DNA from: Gluconobacter aidae
GTDB taxonomy: Bacteria; Pseudomonadota; Alphaproteobacteria; Acetobacterales; Acetobacteraceae
Assembly (NCBI RefSeq): GCF_009547075.1
Contig: NZ_WIPH01000003.1
Coordinates: forward strand, 62,001-126,000
Direction of reading: 5' to 3'
Length of the DNA: 64,000 nt
Below the pieces are notes generated by a model. The model ran no database searches. It was not told the DNA's origin and saw nothing but the letters and a program-made list of their open reading frames with translations. This document shows positions 25,260 to 33,440 of the stretch, piece after piece; the first letter of the stretch is position 1; every line of letters starts with the position of its first letter. The position numbers and the translations under genes are program-made.

Positions 25260-27758
25260 TCACGGTTTGGGACCGTGTTTCGAGCGCGCTTTCGGCGGCT
25301 CTGCCGTTGCGGGGTCCTCGGGCCAGTCATGGCGGGGATAGCGGCCCCGCATGTCCCGGCGCATATCGGCCCAGCTCCCCTTCCAGAACCCTTCCAGATC
25401 CGCCGTGATCGCCTGCGGACGCCCGGCGGGAGACAGAAGCGCGCATTGCAGGGCCAACTGTCCATCCGCGAGTTCGGGCGTCCGGGCCGTGCCGTAAAAG
25501 GCCTGCGCGCGGGCGGAAACCGTAGGAACCGCGCCGGTATAGTCGATATCGTGCGTGCTGGCCTTCAGCGTGAGGCGCGGCGGGAGTTTACGGTCCAGTG
25601 CGGCCAGATCGGCATAGTCCAGACGGGCACGGAGAATGGACAGCAGGTCCAGCGCCCGCACCTGCGAGAGCCGGTCACATCCCGCAAGATAAGGTTCCAG
25701 CCATTCCAGAGACGCGGCCAGCCCGTCATCGGACAGGTCCGGCAGATGCGGCGCATAGGTCGCGCGGGCATGGGCCACGCGGGCCTGAAACTGACGTCCG
25801 GCCTCCGTCCATGTCAGGGCCTGTGCCGGAGTCGCGGCGATCTGCTGCAAGAGAAGATCCTGAGCCTCCTCGGGACTGATCTCGCCATTGCGGTCACGCA
25901 GGACCAGCGCGCCCAGACGGAGCCTGCGACGGGCGATGATGCGGCCGGATGTCCCGTCCAGCGTCGTCTCGACCTGCTCACGGGTCCGGTCCAGAAGGGT
26001 TCGGGGCAGGTTTTCGGCATCCAGCGGGGCTGCGAGCGTGATTTCCGTTGAGGTGCGGGTGTGAAACGCCGCCCCCGCCAGCAGTTTCTCGCGGGCCAGT
26101 GGATCATTGGCCGAAACGCGGGCACTTCCCCCGCCTGCCAGACGGAAACGCCCGAACTCACCCGCCGCCTGCGCCACCCGATCCGGAAAACCGGCGGCCA
26201 GCAGCGCGCCCGCATGATCCGGCAGCGGGATGAGCGGCACGTCCCGCTCTCCCATCCGGCGCAGGAAGCGTTTGGCGGACTGACGCATATGGAACAGGCT
26301 GGCCCGGTCCGCGCGCGGGTCGTCGCGCTCGAACAGGGCGAAGCGAACGCGGATATCGGCTCCTGACGCGGGGCCGGAAGGGCGGTTCGGACGCGGACGG
26401 AGCGGATCACGCTCTTCCAGAAGCGCTGCCAGACAGGCCGCCGTCACGCGCTCCGGCAGGGTCCGGGCCGCGCACAGCATCGCGGCCAGACGCGGATGCG
26501 TGCCGAGGGACGCCATGCGTTTGCCAAGCGCCGTAATGCGGTTGGCGTCATCCAGTGCGCCAAGTTCCCGCAGCAGTTCGCGCCCGCCCGTCAGAACGCC
26601 GGAAGGCGGCGTGTCCAGCAGCGGCAGACTGTCCGGAGCCGTGCCCATCACTTCCTGCCAGGCGGCGGTGACGAGCGCGAAATCCGTCAGATCGGCCACG
26701 AGAATTTCCGGCGCGTCCTGCGGGCGCAGGCTGCGCTGCGTCATCTCCGACCACAGGCGGATGGCAATGCCCTGAGACTGCCGCCCCGCACGACCCGCGC
26801 GCTGGGTGGCGGTGGCGCGGGAAATCTTCAGCGTTTCCAGCCGCGACAGGCCCGTATTCGGGTCAAGCCGCGGCGCACGGCGCAGACCACCATCCACGAC
26901 AATCCGCACGCCCGAAACCGTGACGGACGTCTCGGCAATGGATGTCGCCAGCACGACGCGGCGCGTGTCGGACGGCGCGATGGCGCGGTCCTGATCCTCG
27001 GTCGTCTGTTCGCCATGCAGCGGGAAGACCGGAACCGTGCCATCCAGCAACGCCTGCGTGCGGCGGATTTCGCCGACGCCGGGCAGGAAAGCGAGGATAT
27101 CGCCGTCTTCTTCCGCCAGCGCCTGACGGATCGCGCGGGCGCAGGCTTCCGGCAGATCCCGCAGATGGGGAATGTCGCGGGTATGGCGGATGTCGATCGG
27201 GAACTGGCGGCCTTCGCTTTCGATCAGCGGGGCGTTCATCAGCGTCGTGAACGCACGGCCATCCGGTGTGGCGGACATGGCCAGAATCCGCAGATCAGGC
27301 CGCATTTCACGCTGCATGTCCAGACAGAACGCCAGCGCCGCGTCCAGATCCAGCGAGCGTTCATGCACTTCATCGAACAGCACCGCGCCCACGCCATCCA
27401 GCAACGGATCGGTCAGCAGGCGACGCAGGAGCAGCCCTTCGGTCACGACTTCGATGCGCGTTCTGGCGGACATTGCGGAATCGGTGCGCGTGCGGAACCC
27501 CACAATGCCGCCCGGCTTCTCACCCAGTGACGACGCCATGCGCGAGGCCGCCCCACGAACCGCCACGCGACGCGGCTCCACGAGAATCAGGCGCTGCGTC
27601 CCGAGCCACGGCGCGTCCAGAAGCGCGAGCGGCGTCAGCGTCGTCTTGCCCGCACCCGGAGGGGCGACGAGAACGGCGTTGGGCTGCGTCTGCAACGTCG
27701 CCAGAAGCTCCGGCAGAATCGCCGTAACAGGAAGTTCGGGAGGAAGAATAAAGGTCAG
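25260..27758 (-). CDS. hrpB: ATP-dependent helicase HrpB (DEAH/RHA family), probable CTG start
   Basis: 832 residues if it starts at CTG 27758; the first ordinary alternative, TTG at 27695, removes the LPPELPVTAILPELLATL segment that the family normally has before the P-loop. No ATG or GTG lies between the in-frame stop upstream and 27695. Helicase motifs: APPGAGKTT (I), DEVHERS (II), SATPDG (III), SIAETSVTVSG, QRAGRAGRQS (VI). The helicase-associated and HrpB C-terminal domains follow, ending in a GSWADMRRDMRGRYPRHDWP segment typical of HrpB. The cellular role in most bacteria is unclear. A structured repeat lies immediately upstream. Confidence 0.93.
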   Translation of the reverse strand: MTFILPPELPVTAILPELLATLQTQPNAVLVAPPGAGKTTLTPLALLDAPWLGTQRLILVEPRRVAVRGAASRMASSLGEKPGGIVGFRTRTDSAMSARTRIEVVTEGLLLRRLLTDPLLDGVGAVLFDEVHERSLDLDAALAFCLDMQREMRPDLRILAMSATPDGRAFTTLMNAPLIESEGRQFPIDIRHTRDIPHLRDLPEACARAIRQALAEEDGDILAFLPGVGEIRRTQALLDGTVPVFPLHGEQTTEDQDRAIAPSDTRRVVLATSIAETSVTVSGVRIVVDGGLRRAPRLDPNTGLSRLETLKISRATATQRAGRAGRQSQGIAIRLWSEMTQRSLRPQDAPEILVADLTDFALVTAAWQEVMGTAPDSLPLLDTPPSGVLTGGRELLRELGALDDANRITALGKRMASLGTHPRLAAMLCAARTLPERVTAACLAALLEERDPLRPRPNRPSGPASGADIRVRFALFERDDPRADRASLFHMRQSAKRFLRRMGERDVPLIPLPDHAGALLAAGFPDRVAQAAGEFGRFRLAGGGSARVSANDPLAREKLLAGAAFHTRTSTEITLAAPLDAENLPRTLLDRTREQVETTLDGTSGRIIARRRLRLGALVLRDRNGEISPEEAQDLLLQQIAATPAQALTWTEAGRQFQARVAHARATYAPHLPDLSDDGLAASLEWLEPYLAGCDRLSQVRALDLLSILRARLDYADLAALDRKLPPRLTLKASTHDIDYTGAVPTVSARAQAFYGTARTPELADGQLALQCALLSPAGRPQAITADLEGFWKGSWADMRRDMRGRYPRHDWPEDPATAEPPKARSKHGPKP

Positions 27759-27796
27759 AACGCAGCCCCCGCACCGGCAACAACAGCCAGCAGTTT

Positions 27797-27874
27797 AAAA
27801 GTTTTTGGTGAAGCTTTTTTCAAAAAGCTTCGACGCTCTCCGCATTTTCGAAAAAGGCGGAACCCAAAAACTTC
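27797..27874. repeat. Structured intergenic repeat, copy 1
   Basis: About 78 bases with a ten-base terminal inverted repeat, AAGTTTTTGG (27799-27808) and CCAAAAACTT (27864-27873). Inside lie two hairpins: GAAGCTTTTT/AAAAAGCTTC (27810-27819 and 27822-27831) and a weaker CCGC...GGCGG stem. It is near identical to copy 2 at 47913-47990 through the first about 38 bases and in the last 18. It sits between hrpB and the nitroreductase gene, ending 13 bases before the latter's stop codon. This is a REP/MITE-like element; its T-rich hairpin could also terminate transcription. Confidence 0.85.
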
Positions 27875-27886
27875 TCTCTGTAGTTT

Positions 27887-28717
27887 TTACCGCAACGGAA
27901 AACCGAGTTTATGCAGCACCGTGCGCATGACGTGACGGCCGCTCAGGCCCTTGAAGCTGTCCACACGACTGGCCACCGTTTCCGACCAGGCGCGCGACGA
28001 CAGGCCCTGTTCCTTCTGGTAGTCGTCCGCCACCCGGTCATAGGCCGCGATGCCTTCAGCCTCGGTCTCCGTGCTGTAGCGCTCGCGGTGCAGAACCACG
28101 TCCTGCCCCAGACGTGGTTTGTGGCCGTTCTGGGCTGCGGGATCGGGCTGACCCACACAGAGCCCCACCACCGCCACCGAACGCGGCGGCAGGGACAGGA
28201 GGCGTGCCACCTCTTCGGGATGGTTGCGCAGGCCGCCGATATAGACCGTGCCCAGCCCGAGGGACTCGAAGGCCGTGACGGCGTTCTGGGCCGCAATGCC
28301 GGTATCGAGCGTCGCCATGAGGAAGATTTCCTCATAGTCGAGCGCCTCGTGCCCCGTCCCTGCCCGATTGGCGATCCGCTCCAGCCGGGACAGATCCACG
28401 ATCCATGCGAGGAACAGCGGCGCGACTTCGATATGCTTCTGGCCGCCGCACAGTTCGGCAAGTCTGGCCCGCGTCTCCGGGGTCTCGACAGCCACGACGG
28501 ACCAGACCTGAAGATTGCTGGAGGTCGCAGCCGAGGACGCCGCCGCAATTCCGGCCTCCAGCGTGCCTTCGGGCAAGGCGTCAGGCAGATAGGCCCGGAC
28601 CGAATGATGCGACAGCAGCAGGTCGAGCACCGCATTATCCGGCAGGGTTTCCGGCGCCGGCCTGCGGTACCGTGTCTGCCACAGTGCGGAAATCCTTTCG
28701 GAAGAGGTGCCCGACAT
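27887..28717 (-). CDS. Nitroreductase, NfsA-like flavin oxidoreductase
   Basis: 276 residues. The nitroreductase fold is seen from LLSHHSVRAYLPDALP (FMN phosphate/ribityl region with HHSVR), AAASSAATSSNLQVWSVVAVE, the central DTGIAAQNAVTAFESLGLGTVYIGGLRN and the VVGLCVGQP strand, all of the NfsA/FRP group. Such enzymes reduce nitro compounds, quinones or flavins with NADPH. The C-terminal about 60 residues are the usual extension (YDRVADDYQKEQG and a basic end HKLGFPLR). Start ATG at 28717. It lies 23 bases downstream of apt, so both are probably in one transcript. Confidence 0.88.
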   Translation of the reverse strand: MSGTSSERISALWQTRYRRPAPETLPDNAVLDLLLSHHSVRAYLPDALPEGTLEAGIAAASSAATSSNLQVWSVVAVETPETRARLAELCGGQKHIEVAPLFLAWIVDLSRLERIANRAGTGHEALDYEEIFLMATLDTGIAAQNAVTAFESLGLGTVYIGGLRNHPEEVARLLSLPPRSVAVVGLCVGQPDPAAQNGHKPRLGQDVVLHRERYSTETEAEGIAAYDRVADDYQKEQGLSSRAWSETVASRVDSFKGLSGRHVMRTVLHKLGFPLR

Positions 28718-28740
28718 ATCGTGTTCCCTTATTCGTCGCC

Positions 28741-29280
28741 TTACTCGTCGTACGTCATCAGAGCGTTCAGCGGAACGTCCAGTTTGTCACGGCCCTTCAG
28801 ATCCGCAAGCTCGATCAGCACGGACGCACCTACGACCTCGGCGCCCACCTTGCGCAGAAGATCAACGGACGCTGCCAGCGTGCCACCCGTCGCCAGAAGA
28901 TCGTCCAGCACCACGACGCGCTGGCCCGGCTTGATGGCGTCTGCCTGGATGTGCAGCTCGTCCTCGCCATATTCGAGGCCGTATTTCAGGGAAATGGTCT
29001 TGCCCGGCAGCTTGCCGGGCTTGCGCAGCATCGTGAAGCCACAGCCCAGACGCAGGGCCAGCGGAGCCGCCGTGAGAAAGCCGCGACTCTCGATTCCGGC
29101 CAGCATGTCCGGCTGCCACGCGGCGATCGCACGGGCCAGACGTGCGGTGGCGACCTGCCAGGCGTCGGGCGAGCGGATCAGCGTCGAGATGTCATAGAAC
29201 AGGATGCCCGGCTTCGGAAAATCCGGAATTTCGCGGATGTAACTCTTGAGATCGAGCGGCTGGGGATCCTGGAACGACAT
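28741..29280 (-). CDS. apt: Adenine phosphoribosyltransferase
   Basis: 179 residues, normal length. Makes AMP from adenine and PRPP in purine salvage. The type-I PRTase signature [16 protein letters not shown] binds the PRPP ribose phosphate. Family motifs [17 protein letters not shown] at the N-terminus and [19 protein letters not shown] (adenine site) are present, with RKPGKLPG flexible loop. Start ATG at 29280. It is followed within 24 bases by the nitroreductase gene. Confidence 0.96.
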   Translation of the reverse strand: MSFQDPQPLDLKSYIREIPDFPKPGILFYDISTLIRSPDAWQVATARLARAIAAWQPDMLAGIESRGFLTAAPLALRLGCGFTMLRKPGKLPGKTISLKYGLEYGEDELHIQADAIKPGQRVVVLDDLLATGGTLAASVDLLRKVGAEVVGASVLIELADLKGRDKLDVPLNALMTYDE

Positions 29281-29357
29281 GGTGGCACGGCTTTCATCTG
29301 GTCATGGCAAACAGCGCGGCATGTAGGGGAGTCTCCCCCCTAACTCAAGTCCTGGGC

Positions 29358-29708
29358 TCAAGTCCGGATCGCGCCTGTCGCCTGTTCGATGGCCGCGAGG
29401 AGCCCGGCCCTGCGGAACGGTTTGGGCAGCACGGCCATGCCGTGCGGGGCCGTGTCGCGGTCTTCATAATCGCCGGACATGAGCACGACGGCCATCTGCG
29501 GGCGACGCTCCCGCAGCAGATGCGCGATTTCCAGTCCGTTTCTGGCGCCGGGCAGGTTGAGGTCCGTCACCAGAAGATCGGGCGCCCCGTCCCCTTCCAG
29601 AGCCGCCAGACCGTCCAGAACATGCCGGACCGTCCAGCCTTCCCGCTGGAGAACCGTCTCAACCACCAGCGCGATGGCGGCGTCATCTTCGACAAGCAGA
29701 GCTTTCAT
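29358..29708 (-). CDS. Single-domain response regulator (receiver only)
   Basis: 116 residues, only a receiver domain: MKALLVEDDAAIALVVE (acidic pocket), phosphorylated Asp in LLVTDLNLPGARNG, Ser in VLMSGDY and Lys in VLPKPFRR. There is no output domain, so it must act through a partner, for example in a phosphorelay or by binding a kinase. The closest pattern is the receiver found alone in CpdR/DivK-like proteins or fused to hybrid kinases. No kinase gene is adjacent; its neighbours are apt and an MFS exporter. Start ATG at 29708; the residues upstream of it are not family-like. Confidence 0.85.
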   Translation of the reverse strand: MKALLVEDDAAIALVVETVLQREGWTVRHVLDGLAALEGDGAPDLLVTDLNLPGARNGLEIAHLLRERRPQMAVVLMSGDYEDRDTAPHGMAVLPKPFRRAGLLAAIEQATGAIRT

Positions 29709-29721
29709 GACGGATGTTTCC

Positions 29722-30990
29722 TCAGGAATGGCGCGGAGGTTCCGCAATGACCGGCAGGCGGGGCCGCAGCAGGGCAAATCCCATGGCGGCAACGAAGGCA
29801 AACGTCATGAAGATCGCCATCGGAACGGCCGTCCCGGACGGCATCAGCCCGAACAGTGCGCTCGCCACGGCGCCGAAAAGATACTGCATCGTGCCCGCCA
29901 GCGCCGAGGCCGAACCGGCACGGTCGGACTGCTCGGACAGCGCGCCGACCATGGCGTTCGGCCCGATGACGCCCGTGGGCGCCATGGTGATGACGAGGGC
30001 CACGATGAGCGGCCACAGGAACATCGCCTTGATATGCCCCTGCGGGTCGAGATCATAGTTCGACACCAGCGCCAGCAGAAGCAGAACCGCACACCCGGCC
30101 AGACTGACCCCCAGCGCGGAAAACAGCATCCGGCCCGTACTGACGCGCCCCACGAGCTGCCCGTTGATGGCGGACGCCCCGATCATGCAGATCGCGAACA
30201 GCCCGAACAGCATGCCGTAATGGAACGGCGACATTCCGAACACGTCCTCGAACAGCATGGGCGCCGCCGTGAGGTAGGTAAAGGTCACGAATCCCAGAAA
30301 ACTCCAGACCAGACCATTCGTGATGAAGCTGCGGGTCCGAAGGATATAGGTGTAGCGTTCGATGATGGAAATCGGGCGCAGATCCCGGCGGTCCTGCGGG
30401 TCCAGTGTTTCGGGAAAGACCGTCATCAGCAGGAGGGTGCAGAGCCCGCCATAGACGGCCGTGGCCCAGAAAATCATGCGCCAGTCCACGAATTTCAGCG
30501 CAAAACCGCCCAGCATGGGGGCAAGGATCGGCACGGTGCCCTGAATGACGATCAGGCGTGACATCATTTTCGACGATTCATCGCCCTCCGTCAGATCCCG
30601 GATGCAGGCATTGGGCACCACGAGGCCGGCTGAGGCCATGATGGCGGAAAAGACACGGCACAGGCACAGGAACGTCATGCTGGGCGCCATCGCACAGCCG
30701 ATTTCGCCGAGCGTATAACCCAGCATGCCGATCAGGAGCGGCCAGCGCCGTCCGAAGCGGTCCGAGATCGGGCCGATGCTGATCTGCCCGATGGCCAGCC
30801 CGATTACCCAGGCCGCCATGGTCGCGCTCCCCGAACCTGCCGCGGTATGGAGCTGGCGCTCCATCTCAGGCAGGGCCGGGAGATAGACATCCGTCGAGAC
30901 GGGCCCGACCGCCGTAAAGATTCCCAGCAGAACCGGCAGCCATGCGGGCAGAGGATCGCCCCGTCTGAATGTCATGTCCTGATCTGTCAT
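29722..30990 (-). CDS. MFS drug-resistance transporter, Bcr/CflA family
   Basis: 422 residues, 12 predicted membrane helices. Family motifs are TDVYLPALPEM at the end of helix 1, GLAIGQISIGPISDRFGRRWPLLIG between helices 2 and 3, FSAIMASAGLVVPNACIRDL in the fourth, and GTVPILAPMLGG in helix 5, which match Bcr/CflA-type exporters (bicyclomycin, chloramphenicol and related compounds, often with broad specificity). The ATG at 30990 is chosen because residues upstream are not conserved-looking. It is 14 bases before the single-domain receiver gene and may be co-transcribed. Confidence 0.9.
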   Translation of the reverse strand: MTDQDMTFRRGDPLPAWLPVLLGIFTAVGPVSTDVYLPALPEMERQLHTAAGSGSATMAAWVIGLAIGQISIGPISDRFGRRWPLLIGMLGYTLGEIGCAMAPSMTFLCLCRVFSAIMASAGLVVPNACIRDLTEGDESSKMMSRLIVIQGTVPILAPMLGGFALKFVDWRMIFWATAVYGGLCTLLLMTVFPETLDPQDRRDLRPISIIERYTYILRTRSFITNGLVWSFLGFVTFTYLTAAPMLFEDVFGMSPFHYGMLFGLFAICMIGASAINGQLVGRVSTGRMLFSALGVSLAGCAVLLLLALVSNYDLDPQGHIKAMFLWPLIVALVITMAPTGVIGPNAMVGALSEQSDRAGSASALAGTMQYLFGAVASALFGLMPSGTAVPMAIFMTFAFVAAMGFALLRPRLPVIAEPPRHS

Positions 30991-31063
30991 GCGCGTCTGC
31001 CTGCTGTGTTCAGAGTACGGAGTAAAAAGTGTCTGTCGGGTGCCTGGTGTTAGGGGGACGTTT

Positions 31064-31768
31064 TCAGGAGGTCTCGGTCCGCCCATGCTGGCGCAGCAGA
31101 ACAGCGCCCAGCACACCCGACACGACGAACAGGATTCCCGCAAGCCCCAACTGGAGGACATGTCCGATCCGCGTTCCGGACCCGACCAGAACGAAGATCA
31201 GCGTCTGTGGCAGACCGCCCAGAAAGGTCGCGACCGAGAACGGCAGAAGAGGCAGTTCAAACAGTCCCGCGGCCGTTGAAACCAGCAGGGCGGACCCCAC
31301 CGGCATCAGTCGCAGCGTCAGGACCGCCCGGAAAGGCTTTGCATGGAGTGTGCGCGCCAGAGCGGCATAATCTGCCTGAAGCCTGTCATGCAGCTGTGCC
31401 CGGAAGGCCGCGGGAGCCAGCAGCCTCGCCCAGCCATATGCCAGAACGGCCCCTAGCATATAGGCAAGCGAACACAGGACAAGTCCGCCCCACAATCCAA
31501 AGGCCAGCCCCGCCGCCACGCACAGAGCCTGACGGGGCAGACCGCATGCGCTGTAGGGGACGGCCAGCAGCAGGAACCAGAACGGCGCGCCTGGCGTCTC
31601 ATGCCAGTGCGGGGCGTTTTCAAGCAGATGATGGATGAATGGCAACCGCTGGAGGGCGGCCACCAGCACCAGCATCGCACCGATCGTCAATGCGGCGCGC
31701 CACGGCACGATCTGCCGCAGCGTGCGACGCAGATCCGGGTCAGGGGGAAGAGAGATCGGACTACCCAT
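31064..31768 (-). CDS. TVP38/TMEM64 family (DedA-like VTT-domain) membrane protein
   Basis: 234 residues from the ATG at 31768; longer starts at 31873 or 31882 would add about 35-38 polar residues and would reach the palindromes upstream. Membrane segments: about 25-45, 60-80 (PFWFLLLAVPYSACGLPRQALCVAAG with the reentrant-loop-like Pro/Gly), 85-110, 155-185 and a last one near the end. The VTT domain carries G-rich turns and the LRLMPVGSALLV motif (equivalent to the LR..P..P/S motif of TVP38). Family members are inner-membrane proteins linked to lipid translocation or membrane homeostasis. It is divergent from the PadR gene. Confidence 0.82.
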   Translation of the reverse strand: MGSPISLPPDPDLRRTLRQIVPWRAALTIGAMLVLVAALQRLPFIHHLLENAPHWHETPGAPFWFLLLAVPYSACGLPRQALCVAAGLAFGLWGGLVLCSLAYMLGAVLAYGWARLLAPAAFRAQLHDRLQADYAALARTLHAKPFRAVLTLRLMPVGSALLVSTAAGLFELPLLPFSVATFLGGLPQTLIFVLVGSGTRIGHVLQLGLAGILFVVSGVLGAVLLRQHGRTETS

Positions 31769-31893
31769 CCCTGCCCGATACCAGCCACTGCCCCCCGCGG
31801 CTATGGGTCGGACCGTAAACACGCGTTCATGCTCGCCTTTCCGCTCCCGGAAACCTGTCTGAAGAAAAATCATCAGGCTCAATTTTCATCTTG

Positions 31894-31933
31894 AAGATAT
31901 ATCTTAAGATATTATATCGTTCGATATATCGAA
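31894..31933. promoter_or_regulatory. Tandem palindromic operators ahead of the PadR gene
   Basis: Two perfect palindromes share the core GATATATC: AAGATATATCTT (31894-31905) and TTCGATATATCGAA (31920-31933), centres 27 bases apart. Between them, TATATCG/CGATATA (31913-31928) forms another overlapping inverted repeat. They lie in the divergent region between the TVP38 gene and the PadR gene, ending 12 bases before the PadR start codon and covering its likely promoter. Autoregulation by the PadR protein is the natural reading; related E. coli YqjI binds an AT-rich inverted repeat. Confidence 0.65.
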
Positions 31934-31945
31934 TAGGAGAACATC

Positions 31946-32773
31946 ATGTTCAGACGTAAAGCAGATCTTTTCAGCATGGACCGTCATGGCCGCAATCATC
32001 GCAAAAGCTTCTTCGGCAGGAGCCGCCCCGTCGCGGAAGGCGATGATCGGGAAAACGGGCGCAATGGTGAAAGCCGGAATGAAAACCGGGGCGAACGACG
32101 CGGTGAAAGACGGGACGGTCGACACCGGGGCATGGAAGGCGGCTTCGGACCGCGGCATGGCGGCCGTGGGGGGGGCCGTGGGGATGGCATGGGCGGCGGA
32201 CGCTTTGGCGGGCGCTTCGGCAGGGGCTTTGGTGGCGACATGGGAGGCGAAGGTTTCTCGCGCGGTCGCAAGCTGACCGCCGACGAGCTTCAGCTCGTCA
32301 TTCTGGCCCTGCTCGCGGAAGCGCCTGCCCATGGCTACGAACTGATCCGGCGCCTCGAAGAGCGTTCGGGCGGCTTCTACAAACCCAGCCCCGGTGTGAT
32401 CTACCCGTCCCTGACCTATCTTGAGGAAGCCGGTCTTGCCGCCGTGGTACAGGAGGGCAACCGCAAGCTCTACAGCCTGACGGACGACGGGCGTGCCCAT
32501 CTCGAGGCCCACAGCGAGGAAGCAGCCCGCATCCTCGATATCCTGAGTCGAATCGGTGCCCGCATGGCAGATGTCCGGGAAGCTTTTACCGGCATCAACG
32601 ACCTCGACCCTTCCCTGGGACAGGAGTTTCATGACGCGCGCTTTGCGCTGAAGGTCGCCCTGAAATCCCGGCGGGGCGCCGATGCGGACGAACTGCGGCG
32701 CATCGTGGCGATCCTGCGCCGGGCCGCAGCGGAGATCGCCGCACCGCCTTCAGCCGAACAGGACCGGGACTAA
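31946..32773 (+). CDS. PadR-family regulator with Arg/Gly-rich N-terminal extension (YqjI-like)
   Basis: 275 residues; ATG at 31946 after AGGAG. The first about 107 residues are low-complexity: alternating Arg/Asn/Glu, then Gly/Arg/Phe with few His (HGGRGGGRGDGMGGG type). The DNA-binding core starts near residue 110: LTADELQLVILALLAEAPAHGYELIRRLEE, SPGVIYPSLTYLEEAGL, and a coiled-coil C-terminal dimer helix with FHDARFALKVAL. Its arrangement matches E. coli YqjI, a PadR-type iron/nickel-responsive repressor whose N-terminal extension is His/Cys-rich; here the extension has few His and no Cys, so metal binding is doubtful. A downstream orphan gene follows by 60 bases. Confidence 0.85.
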   Translation: MFRRKADLFSMDRHGRNHRKSFFGRSRPVAEGDDRENGRNGESRNENRGERRGERRDGRHRGMEGGFGPRHGGRGGGRGDGMGGGRFGGRFGRGFGGDMGGEGFSRGRKLTADELQLVILALLAEAPAHGYELIRRLEERSGGFYKPSPGVIYPSLTYLEEAGLAAVVQEGNRKLYSLTDDGRAHLEAHSEEAARILDILSRIGARMADVREAFTGINDLDPSLGQEFHDARFALKVALKSRRGADADELRRIVAILRRAAAEIAAPPSAEQDRD

Positions 32774-32833
32774 AAGCGGAACCGAGGACGGGGCCCCTCC
32801 CGTCAGCCGCCGCAATGCCGTAAGGGATGGTCC

Positions 32834-33211
32834 ATGATCGTTCAGGACCATCCCCATTTCTGCAACATGCCCGAGGACATGCGGTATTACCGTCCCGAAC
32901 ATTTCGAGGAAGGCTTCATCGAGAAGTCGATGGTCTTCCTGCTCCCCGAGCGGCTGAGAAAGTTCCGGCGCAACCTGTGGCATGTGCGGCGCAACCCCGG
33001 CGATGATGCGGTCTACATGCCGCTGTTCCGGGTAACGTGCCTCCTGCCGTCCGAACCCGCTCCTGCCGGACTTCAGGGGCCGTTCGACGTCTACCCCTTC
33101 TACAGCCGCACCACGAAAACCCGCAGCCGTGAACTGGATTACTATGTCCTGCTCATCTTCCGCGACCGCATGTCCTGGATGCGTTGCAAGGCGCTTCTGG
33201 AAAAATCCTAG
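32834..33211 (+). CDS. Hypothetical protein downstream of padR
   Basis: 125 residues, not recognised. ATG at 32834. It starts with His-, Met- and acid-rich residues (HPHFCNMPEDMRYYRPEHFEEGF) and has two further stretches: LPERLRKFRRNLWHVRRNP and a C-terminal TKTRSRELDYYVLLIFRDRMSWMRC. There is no signal peptide and no clear membrane segment. Cys residues at 10, 49 and 119 are not paired in a known motif. It follows the PadR gene with 60 bases between, so it may be a regulated partner. Codon use resembles the host. Confidence 0.6.
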   Translation: MIVQDHPHFCNMPEDMRYYRPEHFEEGFIEKSMVFLLPERLRKFRRNLWHVRRNPGDDAVYMPLFRVTCLLPSEPAPAGLQGPFDVYPFYSRTTKTRSRELDYYVLLIFRDRMSWMRCKALLEKS

Positions 33212-33440
33212 GATCTTCAGGGATTTTTGAATCCGGAGTCGGAACTCACGATCTGGTGACTGATTTCTGGCCTGATTTTTTTCTGCAACGAAGTGAGAGA
33301 TAAAACATTTTTATCAGGACATCGGGGCTCTATCCCAATTTTACTTACGCACGATCTGTCGTTAGAGTTAAGAAGATTGATTTTCATCTAAGGCGCAGTA
33401 GGCGATTGCGGACATATTGCAGAAGGGATCAGATATCAAG

